Below are positions 45,383-54,507 of a stretch of DNA of 64,000 nt, piece by piece. Under the pieces are notes generated by a model, which saw only the letters and a program-made list of their open reading frames with translations, was not told where the DNA came from and ran no database searches. Location of the stretch: positions 2,108,001 to 2,172,000 of the forward strand of contig CAVUWY010000002.1 of the NCBI GenBank assembly GCA_963745405.1, in the 5' to 3' direction. A program made the translations under genes and the position numbers. Source of the stretch: C-114 sp963745405. GTDB taxonomy: Bacteria > Chloroflexota > Limnocylindria > Limnocylindrales > CSP1-4. The first letter of the stretch is position 1; every line of letters begins with the position of its first letter.

Positions 45383-47041
45383 ATGTCCTTCGATCGACTC
45401 GGACTGTCGCCCGAGCTTCTCCGTGCCGTAGCCGACCAGGGCTACGAGACACCCACCCCGGTCCAGGAGCGGGCCATCCCGCTCGTCCTCGAGGGCCGCG
45501 ACCTGCTCGCGGCCGCCCAGACCGGCACCGGCAAGACGGCAGCCTTCGTCCTGCCGATGCTTCAGCTGCTCCAGCCGGCCACGACCGTCGAGGCGCCCGC
45601 CTCCCGGCCGGCCGACCCTCGCGACTCCCGCGGCCAGCGAGGCCAGCGACCGGTTCGTGACACCCGCAACGCGCCCCGCGGCCCGATCCGGGCGCTCGTC
45701 CTCACCCCGACCCGCGAGCTCGCCCTCCAGGTCGAGGAGAGCATCCGGACGTACGGCGCTCGCCGGCCGATCCGCTCGACCACGATCTACGGCGGCGTCG
45801 GCTTCGATCCCCAGGTCCGCGCCCTCCGGGCAGGACCCGGCATCGTCGTGGCGACTCCCGGCCGCCTGCTCGACCACGTCGAGCAGCGGACGATCGACCT
45901 TTCGAGCGTCGAGATCCTCGTCCTCGACGAGGCCGACCGGATGCTCGACATGGGCTTCATCCAGCCGATCCGGCGGATCCTCGCCCTCCTGCCGACCGAG
46001 CGCCAGAACCTCCTCTTCTCGGCGACCTTCAGCGACGAGGTCCGCCAGCTCGCCGGTGGGATCCTCCACGATCCGGTCTCGGTCGAGGTCGCGCCCCGCA
46101 ACATGGCGGCCGAGCTCGTCGACCAGCTCGTCATGCCGGTCGACCGTGAGCGCAAGCGCGAGCTGCTCAGCCACCTCGTCAAGACGCGGCGGGTCGACCA
46201 GGCCCTCGTCTTCACCCGGACCAAGCACGGCGCGAACCGATTGGCGGGCCAGCTCGACCAGGACGGCATCGCCGCGGCCGCCATCCACGGCAACAAGAGC
46301 CAGTCGCAGCGCGTGCGGGCCCTGAACGACTTCAAGGCCGGTCGCGTCCTCGTGCTCGTCGCCACCGACATCGCCGCCCGCGGGATCGACATCGAGTCGC
46401 TGCCTCACGTCGTGAACTTCGAACTGCCGGTCGTCGCCTCCGACTACGTCCACCGGATCGGCCGGACCGGCCGGGCCGGTGTCGACGGTCAAGCGATCTC
46501 GCTCGTCTGCGTCGACGAGGCGCCACTCCTGCGCGAGATCGAGCGGCTCCTCCGCCACCCGATCGCGTCGGAGGTCGTCCCGGGCTTCGAGCCCGACCGA
46601 TCGATCCGCCCGGAGCCGATCAGGCTCCGCTCGGCGCCGCCGCCCCGACCCCAGTCCGGACGCCAGCAAGCGTGGCGGCCACAGGAGCCGCGACCGCAGC
46701 AGGGTCGGCCGCAGAGCGGGCGTCCGCGACCGGACGGTGTGCAGGCCGGCCGACCGCGGCCCGGCGCACAGCCCGGTCGACCGCAGAACGGATGGCCGCA
46801 GACGGGCCGCCCTCAGCCCGGCCGCGCACAAGACGCTCGACCGCAGAATGCCCGACCGCAGAACGGTCGACCGAGTGGTCCCCGGCGATCATCTCAGCCC
46901 GCCCCGTATCAGCCGGCGCCGTGGCAGTCACGAGACCGCTATGCGCCGAGGGACGACCACCAAACGATCCTGCCCGGCGAGCGGCTCCAGCGCCAGCAGC
47001 GCCAGCCGGCCGCTCCCTACGGCGGCCCACGGCGCGACTGA
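45383..47041 (+). CDS. DEAD-box ATP-dependent RNA helicase
   Basis: 552 aa. The core (residues 1-400) has the Q motif (GYETPTPVQERAIPLV), motif I AAAQTGTGKTAAF, Ia LTPTRELALQ, GG, Ib ATPGRLLDH, II VLDEADRMLD, III LFSATF, IV, V TDIAARGIDIE and VI YVHRIGRTGRAG. The C-terminal 140 residues are an Arg/Gln/Pro/Gly-rich repeat tail (QxGRPQxGRPQ-like), suited to RNA binding. This layout fits RhlE/DeaD-type helicases in RNA turnover, ribosome assembly or cold adaptation. Start preceded by AGGAG. Confidence 0.93.
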   Translation: MSFDRLGLSPELLRAVADQGYETPTPVQERAIPLVLEGRDLLAAAQTGTGKTAAFVLPMLQLLQPATTVEAPASRPADPRDSRGQRGQRPVRDTRNAPRGPIRALVLTPTRELALQVEESIRTYGARRPIRSTTIYGGVGFDPQVRALRAGPGIVVATPGRLLDHVEQRTIDLSSVEILVLDEADRMLDMGFIQPIRRILALLPTERQNLLFSATFSDEVRQLAGGILHDPVSVEVAPRNMAAELVDQLVMPVDRERKRELLSHLVKTRRVDQALVFTRTKHGANRLAGQLDQDGIAAAAIHGNKSQSQRVRALNDFKAGRVLVLVATDIAARGIDIESLPHVVNFELPVVASDYVHRIGRTGRAGVDGQAISLVCVDEAPLLREIERLLRHPIASEVVPGFEPDRSIRPEPIRLRSAPPPRPQSGRQQAWRPQEPRPQQGRPQSGRPRPDGVQAGRPRPGAQPGRPQNGWPQTGRPQPGRAQDARPQNARPQNGRPSGPRRSSQPAPYQPAPWQSRDRYAPRDDHQTILPGERLQRQQRQPAAPYGGPRRD

Positions 47042-47107
47042 CCGACCCGTCGGCCGTGCCGTGGCGCCTCCGCGCCGCGCGACGGCACGGTGTGCGATGC
47101 TCCGGGC

Positions 47108-48421
47108 GTGGATCCCGCACTCCTCCTCGCGGTCGTCGGCATCGGCCTGAGCGTCATGCTCGGCTCCGTGGCGATCGCCCGCGGTCGCCGGCTCGAAGAG
47201 CTCCGCGGCATCGTCGGGGCGACCGACGAGCGCGACCTCGAACGGACCGTCCGCGCGCTGCGCGACGACCTCGCCTCGGCCGAGAGCGAGGTGGAACTGG
47301 CCTCGCGCGAGCTTGACCACCTCGTCGAGCTTGTCGGCATGGGCATCGTCCATCTCACGGACGACCTCGTCGTCGACGCCTCCAACGCGGTAGCGCACGT
47401 CCTCCTCCGCCGACCCGCCGGCACGATGCGGGACCGGCCGGCGATCGAGGCGTTCGTCGACGGCCGCCTCGAAGCGATCGTCAGGACGGCGATCGTCGAC
47501 GGCGGGGTCGTGAGCGGCGAGCTCGTCGTCGCCGACGCCGATGGCCCGACCCTCGTCGCTCGGTCCCGCCGATCGCCGGGCGGCGTGTGGCTCGTCCTCG
47601 AGGACGTCACCGAGCTGCGCCGTCTCCAGCAGATCAGGGCGGAGTTCATCGACAACCTGTCCCACGAGCTGCGGACGCCGCTGACGACGGTCAGCCTCCT
47701 GGCCGAAACGCTGACCCGCGAGGCGGACGCGGCCGGCGAGGCCATCCCGGCCAAGATGAAGGACCGCATCGGCAAGATCGAGATCGAGACCGGTCATCTC
47801 GTCCAGATGGTCAACGAGCTCCTCGACCTGACCCGGATCGAGAGTGGCGGGCCGATGCTCCTCCTCGACGACGTCGACATGGGCCGCCTCGCCGTGGCCT
47901 CGGTCGAGCGGCTGCGGCTGTTCGCCGACCGGCAGGGCGTCACCCTCGGGTCGGACGTCCCGGCGGCCGTGCCCGCGGTCCGCGGCGACGAGGACCGCCT
48001 CGGCCAGGTCATCGTCAACCTCGTCCACAACGCGGTGAAGTTCAGCCCGGCCGGGCGGACCGTGACGGTCCGCGTCTCGGTCGTCGATGCCACCGTCGTG
48101 ACGGCCGTCGAGGACCACGGGATCGGCATCCCCAAGGCATCGATCGGGCGCGTCTTCGAGCGCTTCTACAAGGTCGACCGGGCTCGCGTGCGGAGCGGCG
48201 GCGGGACGGGACTCGGGCTCTCGATCGCCCGCCACGTCGTCGAGCAGCACGGCGGGCGGATCTGGGTCGAGTCGAAGGACGGGGTCGGCTCGACGTTCTT
48301 CTTCGCCCTGCCGATCACGGCCGTCGCCGACGCGGACGCCGCCGGGGCGAACGCCGCCGGGGCGGACGCAGCCGGGACGGACCCTGTCGCGGGGCCTGCC
48401 GAGGGGGTGACCGCCCGATGA
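47108..48421 (+). CDS. PhoR-like sensor histidine kinase
   Basis: 437 aa. One N-terminal TM (LLLAVVGIGLSVMLGSVAI), a short coiled region, a PAS-like domain, then HisKA with FIDNLSHELRTPLTTVSLL (phospho-acceptor His) and HATPase_c with LVHNAVKFSPAG (N box), VEDHGIGIPKASIGRVFERFYKVD (G1/F, given in part) and GGGTGLGLSIARHVVEQHGG (G2). One TM plus PAS matches PhoR of phosphate systems. Start chosen at GTG 47108, 6 nt after GATGCT; GTG 47090 is an alternative. Its stop overlaps the phosphodiesterase start. Likely partner: the regulator at 41630. Confidence 0.85.
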   Translation: MDPALLLAVVGIGLSVMLGSVAIARGRRLEELRGIVGATDERDLERTVRALRDDLASAESEVELASRELDHLVELVGMGIVHLTDDLVVDASNAVAHVLLRRPAGTMRDRPAIEAFVDGRLEAIVRTAIVDGGVVSGELVVADADGPTLVARSRRSPGGVWLVLEDVTELRRLQQIRAEFIDNLSHELRTPLTTVSLLAETLTREADAAGEAIPAKMKDRIGKIEIETGHLVQMVNELLDLTRIESGGPMLLLDDVDMGRLAVASVERLRLFADRQGVTLGSDVPAAVPAVRGDEDRLGQVIVNLVHNAVKFSPAGRTVTVRVSVVDATVVTAVEDHGIGIPKASIGRVFERFYKVDRARVRSGGGTGLGLSIARHVVEQHGGRIWVESKDGVGSTFFFALPITAVADADAAGANAAGADAAGTDPVAGPAEGVTAR

Positions 48422-49092
48422 CGACCGCCGAGCGACGGACGCTCCGGCTCGCCCACCGCGGCGACCACGGGACGCATCCGGAGAACACGATCGCCGCCCT
48501 CGTCGCGGCGATGGCGGACCCCGCCTGCGACGGAGTCGAGTTCGACGTCCACCTCTCCCGGGACGGCGTACCCGTCGTGATCCACGACGCGACGCTCGAG
48601 CGGATCCAGGGCGTCGCGGCCGCGGTCGCCGACCTCACCGCCGCCGAGCTCGAGCGCCACGACGTGCCGACCCTCGAGGCCGCCATCGCGGCGGTGCCCC
48701 ACCGGGCGTTCCTCGACGTCGAGCTCAAGGTGCCGATCGGGCGGGCCCTCATCGAGGTCCTCGCCGCGGGGCGGGGGCCCGACCTCATGGCGGCGATCGT
48801 CTCGTCGTTCGAGGAGGACGCCCTTCGTCGCGTCCACGGGTTGGCGCCGAACTGGCCGATCTGGCTCAACGCCGTCGATCTTGCAGTGGCGACGATCGGG
48901 CGGGCGCTCGACCTCGGCTGTGCCGGCATCGCCGTCCAGTGGCGGGCCATCGACGAACGATCGACTCGGCGGGTCCGGGAGGCGGGTCTCGGCCTGACCG
49001 CCTGGACGGTGACCCGACGGCCGACCTACGACCGGCTCGCACGACTCGGCATCGATGCCGTCTGCGTCGAGGGGCCGGCCCTCCGTGGCTGA
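48418..49092 (+). CDS. Glycerophosphodiester phosphodiesterase
   Basis: 224 aa. RLAHRGDHGTHPENTIAAL holds the catalytic His and metal residues, GVEFDVHLSRDGVPVVIHDATLER-type sequence the second His and Glu/Asp, and FLDVELKVPIG the Glu-x-Lys. It releases sn-glycerol 3-phosphate from deacylated phospholipids, a typical Pho-regulon activity. No signal peptide, so it acts in the cytoplasm. The ATGA overlap with the kinase gene indicates co-expression. Confidence 0.88.
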   Translation: MTTAERRTLRLAHRGDHGTHPENTIAALVAAMADPACDGVEFDVHLSRDGVPVVIHDATLERIQGVAAAVADLTAAELERHDVPTLEAAIAAVPHRAFLDVELKVPIGRALIEVLAAGRGPDLMAAIVSSFEEDALRRVHGLAPNWPIWLNAVDLAVATIGRALDLGCAGIAVQWRAIDERSTRRVREAGLGLTAWTVTRRPTYDRLARLGIDAVCVEGPALRG

Positions 49093-49110
49093 GCGGGCGC
49101 TCGGGCCGGC

Positions 49111-50394
49111 ATGCACCCAACGGACACCCGCGTGACCACCGATCGGGCCGACCTCGTCGTCGTCGGGGCGGGGACGATCGGCGGCTGGGCCTCGGTGTTC
49201 GCCGCCGAGGCGGGAGTCGGTCGCGTCGTCGTCCTCGAGCGCGGTCTCGCCGGCGACGGGGCGAGCAGCCGGGCGGCCGGCATCGTCCGGGCCCAGGGCG
49301 GGACGCCGGCGACCGTCGCCTTCGGCCGCTGGTCGATCGAGTTCTACCGCGGCCAGGCGGCCCGTTACGGGACCGACTCAGGGTTCCGCGAGCACGGCTA
49401 CATGATCCTCGCGGTGACCGAGGAGGACGAACGCGCGGGACGCGAGCGGGTCTCGATGCAGCGGGCGGCCGGCCTCGACGTGCGCTGGGTCGACGCGGTG
49501 GAAGCCGCCGGGATCGCGGGGACGCTGGCCCCGACGGGCCACCGAGGCGGCAGCTATCTCGCCACCGACGGGGCGATCTCGCCACCACGCAACGTCCGCG
49601 CCTACTCGCTGGCCATGGCCGCCGGCGGTGTCAGGCTGCGGGAGCGGACCGCGCTCACCGGGATCACGATCCGGGACCGTCGGGTGGTCGGGGTCGATAC
49701 GACCGCCGGCCCGATCGAGACCGACCGGGTGATCCTCACCGGCGGCCCGAGCCTGCGGTCAGTCGGTAGCCTGGCCGGCCTGCGGATCCCCGCCGGCGCC
49801 GTCCGCCACACGGTCGCCGTGACCGAGCCGCATCCCGCCTTCGACCTCGAGCGCGCGCCGATGGTGTTCGACATCGGGCGCGGCCTCTACTGGCGCCTCG
49901 AGGAGGGCGGGCTCCTGTTCGGCTGGAGCGACCCCGACGATGCGCCCGGCGAGGCGCGGGCGATCGACTGGGCGGCCCTGGAGCGGACGAAGGCGCGCCT
50001 CGCGACGCTGGTCCCGATCACCGCCGATCTCGGCCTGCGCAAGGTGTGGGCGGCGACTATCGACTATACGCCCGACCACCTGCCGATCCTCGGTCCCGGT
50101 CTCACCCCCGACGGCGTCCGCATCGAGGGGCTGACGGTCGCGTCTGCCGGCGGCCACGGGATGATGTGGGGACCGGCCGTCGCCTGCGTCGCCGCGGACC
50201 TCGCGGTCCACGGGCGCACCGAGGTGACGGACATCGCCGAGCTCGGCCTCGACCGCTTTGACGAGCACGGCCGCAGCCGCCTCGCGCCCGACCCCATCGC
50301 GCTCCCGTTCCCGGTCGACGCCGGGGACGCACCCGACGGACCGGGAGCGCCACGCGACTCGACCGTCGCCGAGGAGCCGATCAGCCGTCGGTGA
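49111..50394 (+). CDS. FAD-dependent oxidoreductase of the DAO family
   Basis: 427 aa. The dinucleotide-binding motif ADLVVVGAGTIGGWASVFAA is followed by VVVLERGLAGDGASSRAAGIV, the typical second strand of DAO proteins. A late GLTVASAGGHGMMWGPAVA closes the FAD site. Related enzymes oxidise sarcosine, glycine or D-amino acids; the substrate is unknown. It starts 18 nt after the phosphodiesterase, and its 3' end overlaps the convergent sixA by 14 bp. ATG 49111 or GTG 49132 could be the start. Confidence 0.82.
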   Translation: MHPTDTRVTTDRADLVVVGAGTIGGWASVFAAEAGVGRVVVLERGLAGDGASSRAAGIVRAQGGTPATVAFGRWSIEFYRGQAARYGTDSGFREHGYMILAVTEEDERAGRERVSMQRAAGLDVRWVDAVEAAGIAGTLAPTGHRGGSYLATDGAISPPRNVRAYSLAMAAGGVRLRERTALTGITIRDRRVVGVDTTAGPIETDRVILTGGPSLRSVGSLAGLRIPAGAVRHTVAVTEPHPAFDLERAPMVFDIGRGLYWRLEEGGLLFGWSDPDDAPGEARAIDWAALERTKARLATLVPITADLGLRKVWAATIDYTPDHLPILGPGLTPDGVRIEGLTVASAGGHGMMWGPAVACVAADLAVHGRTEVTDIAELGLDRFDEHGRSRLAPDPIALPFPVDAGDAPDGPGAPRDSTVAEEPISRR

Positions 50395-50881
50395 GGGCGT
50401 CCGGGGGGATGAGCCAGCGGAGCGTGCCGCTACCGGGCTCGAGCGGGCCGACGAGGTCGATCCGGGCGAGCGCACCCTTCCGCATCGCGAGCGAGGTCGC
50501 CCCGACGAGGACCGAGAGCAGGTCGCTGAAGTCCGGGTCGTGGCCGACGAGCATGATCCGGGCCGGCCGCCCGTGGTCGCGCAGGATCGCCTCGACATCC
50601 GACAGGTCGAGCATCCCGGCGAGCCGGGGATCCTCGACGACCGGGCAGCCGACCGCGGCGGACACGGCAGCGGCGGTCTCGGCGGCCCGGATCTTGGGGC
50701 TCGACACCATGGCATCCGGCACGAGGCCGAGGGCGGCCAGGTGGCGGGCCATCCGCTCGGCCTGGCGATGGCCCTTGGCCGACAGCGGGCGATCTGCATC
50801 CGGCCTCGTCCAGGCGCCCGGGTCGCCGGCGTCGGCGTGCCGCAGGAGGTAGAGCTCGAGGCGATCGGTCCGGTCGGCCAT
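50381..50881 (-). CDS. sixA: SixA-type phosphohistidine phosphatase
   Basis: 166 aa histidine-phosphatase fold. ELYLLRHADAGDPGAW has the RHxD/E catalytic motif, SSPKIRAAETAAAV the second Arg and IMLVGHDPDFSDLLSVL the second His. SixA removes phosphate from phosphohistidine proteins. It is the last gene of the pst-phoU run. The start at 50881 is chosen 7 nt after GATGAT; ATG 50893 is the alternative. Confidence 0.85.
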   Translation of the reverse strand: MADRTDRLELYLLRHADAGDPGAWTRPDADRPLSAKGHRQAERMARHLAALGLVPDAMVSSPKIRAAETAAAVSAAVGCPVVEDPRLAGMLDLSDVEAILRDHGRPARIMLVGHDPDFSDLLSVLVGATSLAMRKGALARIDLVGPLEPGSGTLRWLIPPDALTDG

Positions 50882-50930
50882 CGGCGCCATCATCGCACGG
50901 GCGGAAGTGCCGATCCGCGCTGGCGACGTC

Positions 50931-51689
50931 CTAGGGGTTGAGGTCCTCGATCTCGCCGGTCGAAAGGAAGACGACGTCCTCGGCGATGTTCGTCACCCGG
51001 TCGCCGATCCGCTCGAGGTAATGGGCGGCGAAGAGGATCCGGGCACCGCGATCGACGTTCTCCGGATCGGCCCGCATGAGGTCGAGGACCTGGTCGAAGG
51101 TGCGGTGGTACAGGGCGTCGACCTCGTCGTCACCGGCCGCCACGAGGCGGGCGGCTCCCTCGTCGACGTCGACGAGGGCCCGCAGGATGCCGTGGACGAG
51201 GCGGGCCACGGTCGAGGCCATCTCGGGCAGGTCGACGTAGCCGAGGAGCGGCGCGTGAGGGGCGAGTTTGCGGGCCTGCTTGGCGACGCTGCCGGCGTGA
51301 TCGCCCATCCGCTCGAGCTCGTAGCTCACGTGGTCGAGGGTGAGGAGGAAGCGCAGGTCGCGAGCGACCGGCGACTGGGTCGCGATCGTCGTCGTGATGA
51401 GGGTCGACACCCGGCGCTGGGCCTCGTTGATCCGCCGGTCTCCGATGATGACCTGGAGTGCCAGGTCGGCGTCGTGGTCGACGAGCGCCTGCAGCGCCCG
51501 GCGGATCGCCTCCTCGACGAGCCCGCCCATGCGGAGGATCTCGTCGGTGATGGCCCGCAGGTCGCGGTCGAGTACTTCTCGGGGCGGGTGCAGTCCGCCA
51601 CCCTCGACTACCGCGCGACCGGTCGGAGCGAATGGATCGGGGGCGTCCGATCCGATGCTCCCAACAGGGCGGCTATCGTGCTCTGTCAT
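50931..51689 (-). CDS. phoU: Phosphate transport system regulator PhoU
   Basis: 252 aa, two three-helix bundles. The first has RDLRAITDEILRMGGLVEEA and DLRFLLTLDHVSYELERMGD, the second YHRTFDQVLDLM and AHYLERIGDRVTNIAEDVVF; the ExxxD...R-x-GD repeats are the metal-binding PhoU signature. It signals Pst activity to the PhoR kinase and lowers uptake when phosphate is plentiful. GGAGG precedes the ATG and pstB ends 19 nt upstream. Confidence 0.94.
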   Translation of the reverse strand: MTEHDSRPVGSIGSDAPDPFAPTGRAVVEGGGLHPPREVLDRDLRAITDEILRMGGLVEEAIRRALQALVDHDADLALQVIIGDRRINEAQRRVSTLITTTIATQSPVARDLRFLLTLDHVSYELERMGDHAGSVAKQARKLAPHAPLLGYVDLPEMASTVARLVHGILRALVDVDEGAARLVAAGDDEVDALYHRTFDQVLDLMRADPENVDRGARILFAAHYLERIGDRVTNIAEDVVFLSTGEIEDLNP

Positions 51690-51708
51690 CGCTGATGCAT
51701 CCTCCCGA

Positions 51709-52578
51709 TCAGCCGAATCGGCCGGAGATGTAGTCCTCGGTCAGCTGATTCTGTGGCTGCGTGAAGATGACGGATGTGGGGCCCTCCTCGACCAGGTAGC
51801 CGGCCCGATCGTCTCCCATCGTGAAGAACGCGGTTCGGTCACTCACCCGGGACGCCTGCTGCATGTTGTGGGTCACGATGACGATGGTGTAGTCGCGGCG
51901 GAGGTCCTGCATGAGCTTCTCGATCTGCAGAGTGGCGACCGGATCGAGCGCCGAGCACGGTTCGTCCATGAGCAGGACATCCGGCTCGAGGGACAGGGCC
52001 CGGGCGATGCACAGACGCTGCTGCTGACCCCCCGACAGCGACGTTCCGCCGTGATCGAGCTTGTCATTCACCTCATCCCAGAGAGCGGCGTGGCGGAGGC
52101 ACCGTTCAACGAGTTCGCGTTCAGCTCGCTTTCCCTTGACCAGGCCATTGAACCGGGCGGGCGCTGCCACGTTGTCGAAGATCGACATCATCGGAAACGG
52201 GTTCGGTTGCTGGAAGACCATTCCGATGGAACGACGGACCGCCGCCGGGTCCACGCCATCGCCATAGATGTCGATGCCGCGATACTCGAACCGCCCGCTG
52301 GCCCGCGCCCCGGGAATGACCTCATGCATCCGGTCGATGCAGCGAAGGAGGGTCGATTTACCGCTTCCTGACGGGCCGATGATCGCGGTGATCGTGTTTC
52401 GGGGCACGTCCAGATCGACGTCCCGGACAACGTGCCGGGAGCCATACCAGGCATTCACGCCTTGCAGCCGGAGGATCACCTCGGACTGCACAGGATCGGC
52501 CTGCGGACTCATCACCGCGACGGCCGGGGGCGTCGTGGGTGGAGTCTCTGCGTCCACGGCCATCTGTACCTCGCTCAT
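51709..52578 (-). CDS. pstB: Phosphate ABC transporter ATPase PstB
   Basis: 289 aa. Walker A GPSGSGKSTLLRCIDRMHEV, Q-loop IGMVFQQPNPFPM, signature TSLSGGQQQRLCIARAL, Walker B LLMDEPCSALDP and VTHNMQQASRVSD. QQPNPFPMSI-type and CSALDP sequences are diagnostic of PstB. The start at 52578 lies 4 nt after the pstA stop; ATG 52614 would overlap pstA. Confidence 0.96.
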   Translation of the reverse strand: MSEVQMAVDAETPPTTPPAVAVMSPQADPVQSEVILRLQGVNAWYGSRHVVRDVDLDVPRNTITAIIGPSGSGKSTLLRCIDRMHEVIPGARASGRFEYRGIDIYGDGVDPAAVRRSIGMVFQQPNPFPMMSIFDNVAAPARFNGLVKGKRAERELVERCLRHAALWDEVNDKLDHGGTSLSGGQQQRLCIARALSLEPDVLLMDEPCSALDPVATLQIEKLMQDLRRDYTIVIVTHNMQQASRVSDRTAFFTMGDDRAGYLVEEGPTSVIFTQPQNQLTEDYISGRFG

Positions 52579-52582
52579 GCGT

Positions 52583-53509
52583 TCATCGTGCTCCGCGGAC
52601 GCGTCGCCTGGCAACCAGCCAGCGCCCGAGCAGATTGAAGATCAAGACCATCACGACCAGGACGAGCGCGGCGCCCATCGCCCTGTCCCGTGCCGTCGGG
52701 TAGGCGGAGTTGAGCGCGTTGCGGTAGATGAGCAATGGGAGCGCCTGCATCGGCTCGCTCATGTCAAGGGTGAAGAAGTTGTTCCCAAGCGCCGTGAAGA
52801 GGAGCGGGGCCGTCTCGCCGATGGCCCGCGAGACGGCGAGCAGCACGCCCGTGAAGATCCCGGAGAGCGCGGTCGGGATGATCACCGACAGGAACGAACG
52901 CCAGCGGCTCAACCCGAGCGCCCTGACACCCTCGGCGACCGGCCGGGGCGTGAGGCGAAGCATCTCCTCCGTGGAGACGGCGACCAGCGGAAGCATGATG
53001 ACCGCCAGGGCTATCGCCCCGGCATAACCCGAGAAATGCCCCTGGGCGACCACGACCGCCGAGTAGACGAAGATACCGACCACGATCGATGGGAGGGCCA
53101 CGAGGACATCGACGATGAACCTCGTGATGATCGCGGCTCGGCCGCCGACCTCGATCGTGAACACAGCGACGAGGACGCCGATCGGCACGGCGATGAGCGC
53201 CGCAAGGCCCGTCATCATCAACGTGCCGACGATCGCGTTCCTGATGCCCCCGCCGGGAGCCGTGAGGTCCCCAGGTGGGTCTTGCAGGAAGAAATCCACG
53301 TTTATGGCCGCGAGCCCCTGGCTGATGATGAACCAGGCCACGGCCGCCAGCGGGATGAGGGCCAGGACGAAGGCAAGTGCCGCGAGGACGACGATCAGGC
53401 GAGCCTTGACCCGCCGCGATCGACCAGTGGGACGGAACAGGGTGGAGGCGTCAGCCAGCACCGCGTCCACCCTGCGTGAACCGGCGTCGAACGTAGAGTC
53501 CGATGCCAT
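52583..53509 (-). CDS. pstA: Phosphate ABC transporter permease PstA
   Basis: 308 aa, six TM helices. FLQDPPGDLTAPGGGIRNAI, GTLMMTGLAALIAVPIGVLV, ALPSIVVGIFVYSAVV and the EAA loop GVRALGLSRWRSFLSVIIPT are typical; SRAIGETAPLLFTALG is the family signature. With ATG 53509 it overlaps pstC by 59 bp; internal GTGs near 53470 would reduce the overlap. Confidence 0.95.
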   Translation of the reverse strand: MASDSTFDAGSRRVDAVLADASTLFRPTGRSRRVKARLIVVLAALAFVLALIPLAAVAWFIISQGLAAINVDFFLQDPPGDLTAPGGGIRNAIVGTLMMTGLAALIAVPIGVLVAVFTIEVGGRAAIITRFIVDVLVALPSIVVGIFVYSAVVVAQGHFSGYAGAIALAVIMLPLVAVSTEEMLRLTPRPVAEGVRALGLSRWRSFLSVIIPTALSGIFTGVLLAVSRAIGETAPLLFTALGNNFFTLDMSEPMQALPLLIYRNALNSAYPTARDRAMGAALVLVVMVLIFNLLGRWLVARRRVRGAR

Positions 53510-54437
53510 TGATGATCAGGGCGATCACGAGCAACACGACGCCGAGGGCGATGAGAGACTCGGCGTGCAACGGTTCGGTCGCCTCATTGAACTCGTTGGC
53601 GATGACGCTCGCGAGGGTGAAACCGGGCGAGAAGATGGATCGGCCGATCGTCACCGAATTTCCGATGACGAGCGTGACCGCGATCGTCTCCCCGATCGCC
53701 CGACCGAGCCCGAGGATGACGGCGGCGGCGAACCCGGTTCGGCCGATCGGTATCACCCCGTCGCGGATCACGTCCCACCTCGTCCCGCCGAGAGCGAGGA
53801 TCGCCTCACGCTGAAGACGCGGAGTCGAGGCGAAAACCTCCCGCGTGACGGCCGTTGTGATCGGCACGATCATGATCGAGACGATCACGCCGGCGACGAA
53901 GTAGCTGGGCCCGGGTGTCGGTGGTCCGAAGAACGGGATCACCTGCCCGATCGAGCCGGCGACCGCTTGCTCGAATGGTCGCAGGAAGGGCACGAGCACC
54001 AGGAGACCCCACAACCCCCAGATGACCGACGGGATGGCCGCGAGCATGTCGACGGTGATGGCGACGGGATTGGCGAATCGAGGCGGAAGGAACTCCGTCA
54101 CGAGGAGCGCGATCAGGAGTGCGATCGGCACGGCGATCACGCAGGCGATCGCACTCGTCAGCAACGTCCCGTAGACGAACGGAAGCGCGCCATAGATGCC
54201 GAACGACGGCGACCAACGTTGACCGGTGACGAAACCCCAGATCCCGAATTTCTGAAACACGGGGATCGTCGTCGCGACGCTCTCCCAGATCATCACCGCG
54301 ATGACCGCGATCGTGACGATCGTGGCGGCGAGGAGGGCGAACCGAAAGACGCTATCTCCGTCGAGTCGGCGTTTGCCTCCGTCGAACCGGCGGCTCGAGC
54401 TGCCGGCCGTCGACGCGACGATGTCGTGGCTGGTCAT
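53451..54437 (-). CDS. pstC: Phosphate ABC transporter permease PstC
   Basis: 328 aa. VFRFALLAATIVTIAVIAVM is TM1, FGIYGALPFVYGTLLTSAIA, AIPSVIWGLWGLLVLVPFLR and the EAA-like LALGGTRWDVIRDGVIPIG follow, then GLGRAIGETIAVTLVIGNSV, the PstC signature. It pairs with PstA. ATG 54437 has GAGG close upstream; GTG 54449 is the alternative. Confidence 0.95.
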   Translation of the reverse strand: MTSHDIVASTAGSSSRRFDGGKRRLDGDSVFRFALLAATIVTIAVIAVMIWESVATTIPVFQKFGIWGFVTGQRWSPSFGIYGALPFVYGTLLTSAIACVIAVPIALLIALLVTEFLPPRFANPVAITVDMLAAIPSVIWGLWGLLVLVPFLRPFEQAVAGSIGQVIPFFGPPTPGPSYFVAGVIVSIMIVPITTAVTREVFASTPRLQREAILALGGTRWDVIRDGVIPIGRTGFAAAVILGLGRAIGETIAVTLVIGNSVTIGRSIFSPGFTLASVIANEFNEATEPLHAESLIALGVVLLVIALIINGIGLYVRRRFTQGGRGAG

Positions 54438-54507
54438 GAGGCCTCGCACGATACGTCACCGCCCCGGCGTGGACCGGGGCGGCGCGCGTTTGCGTAGATC
54501 GAAACGG

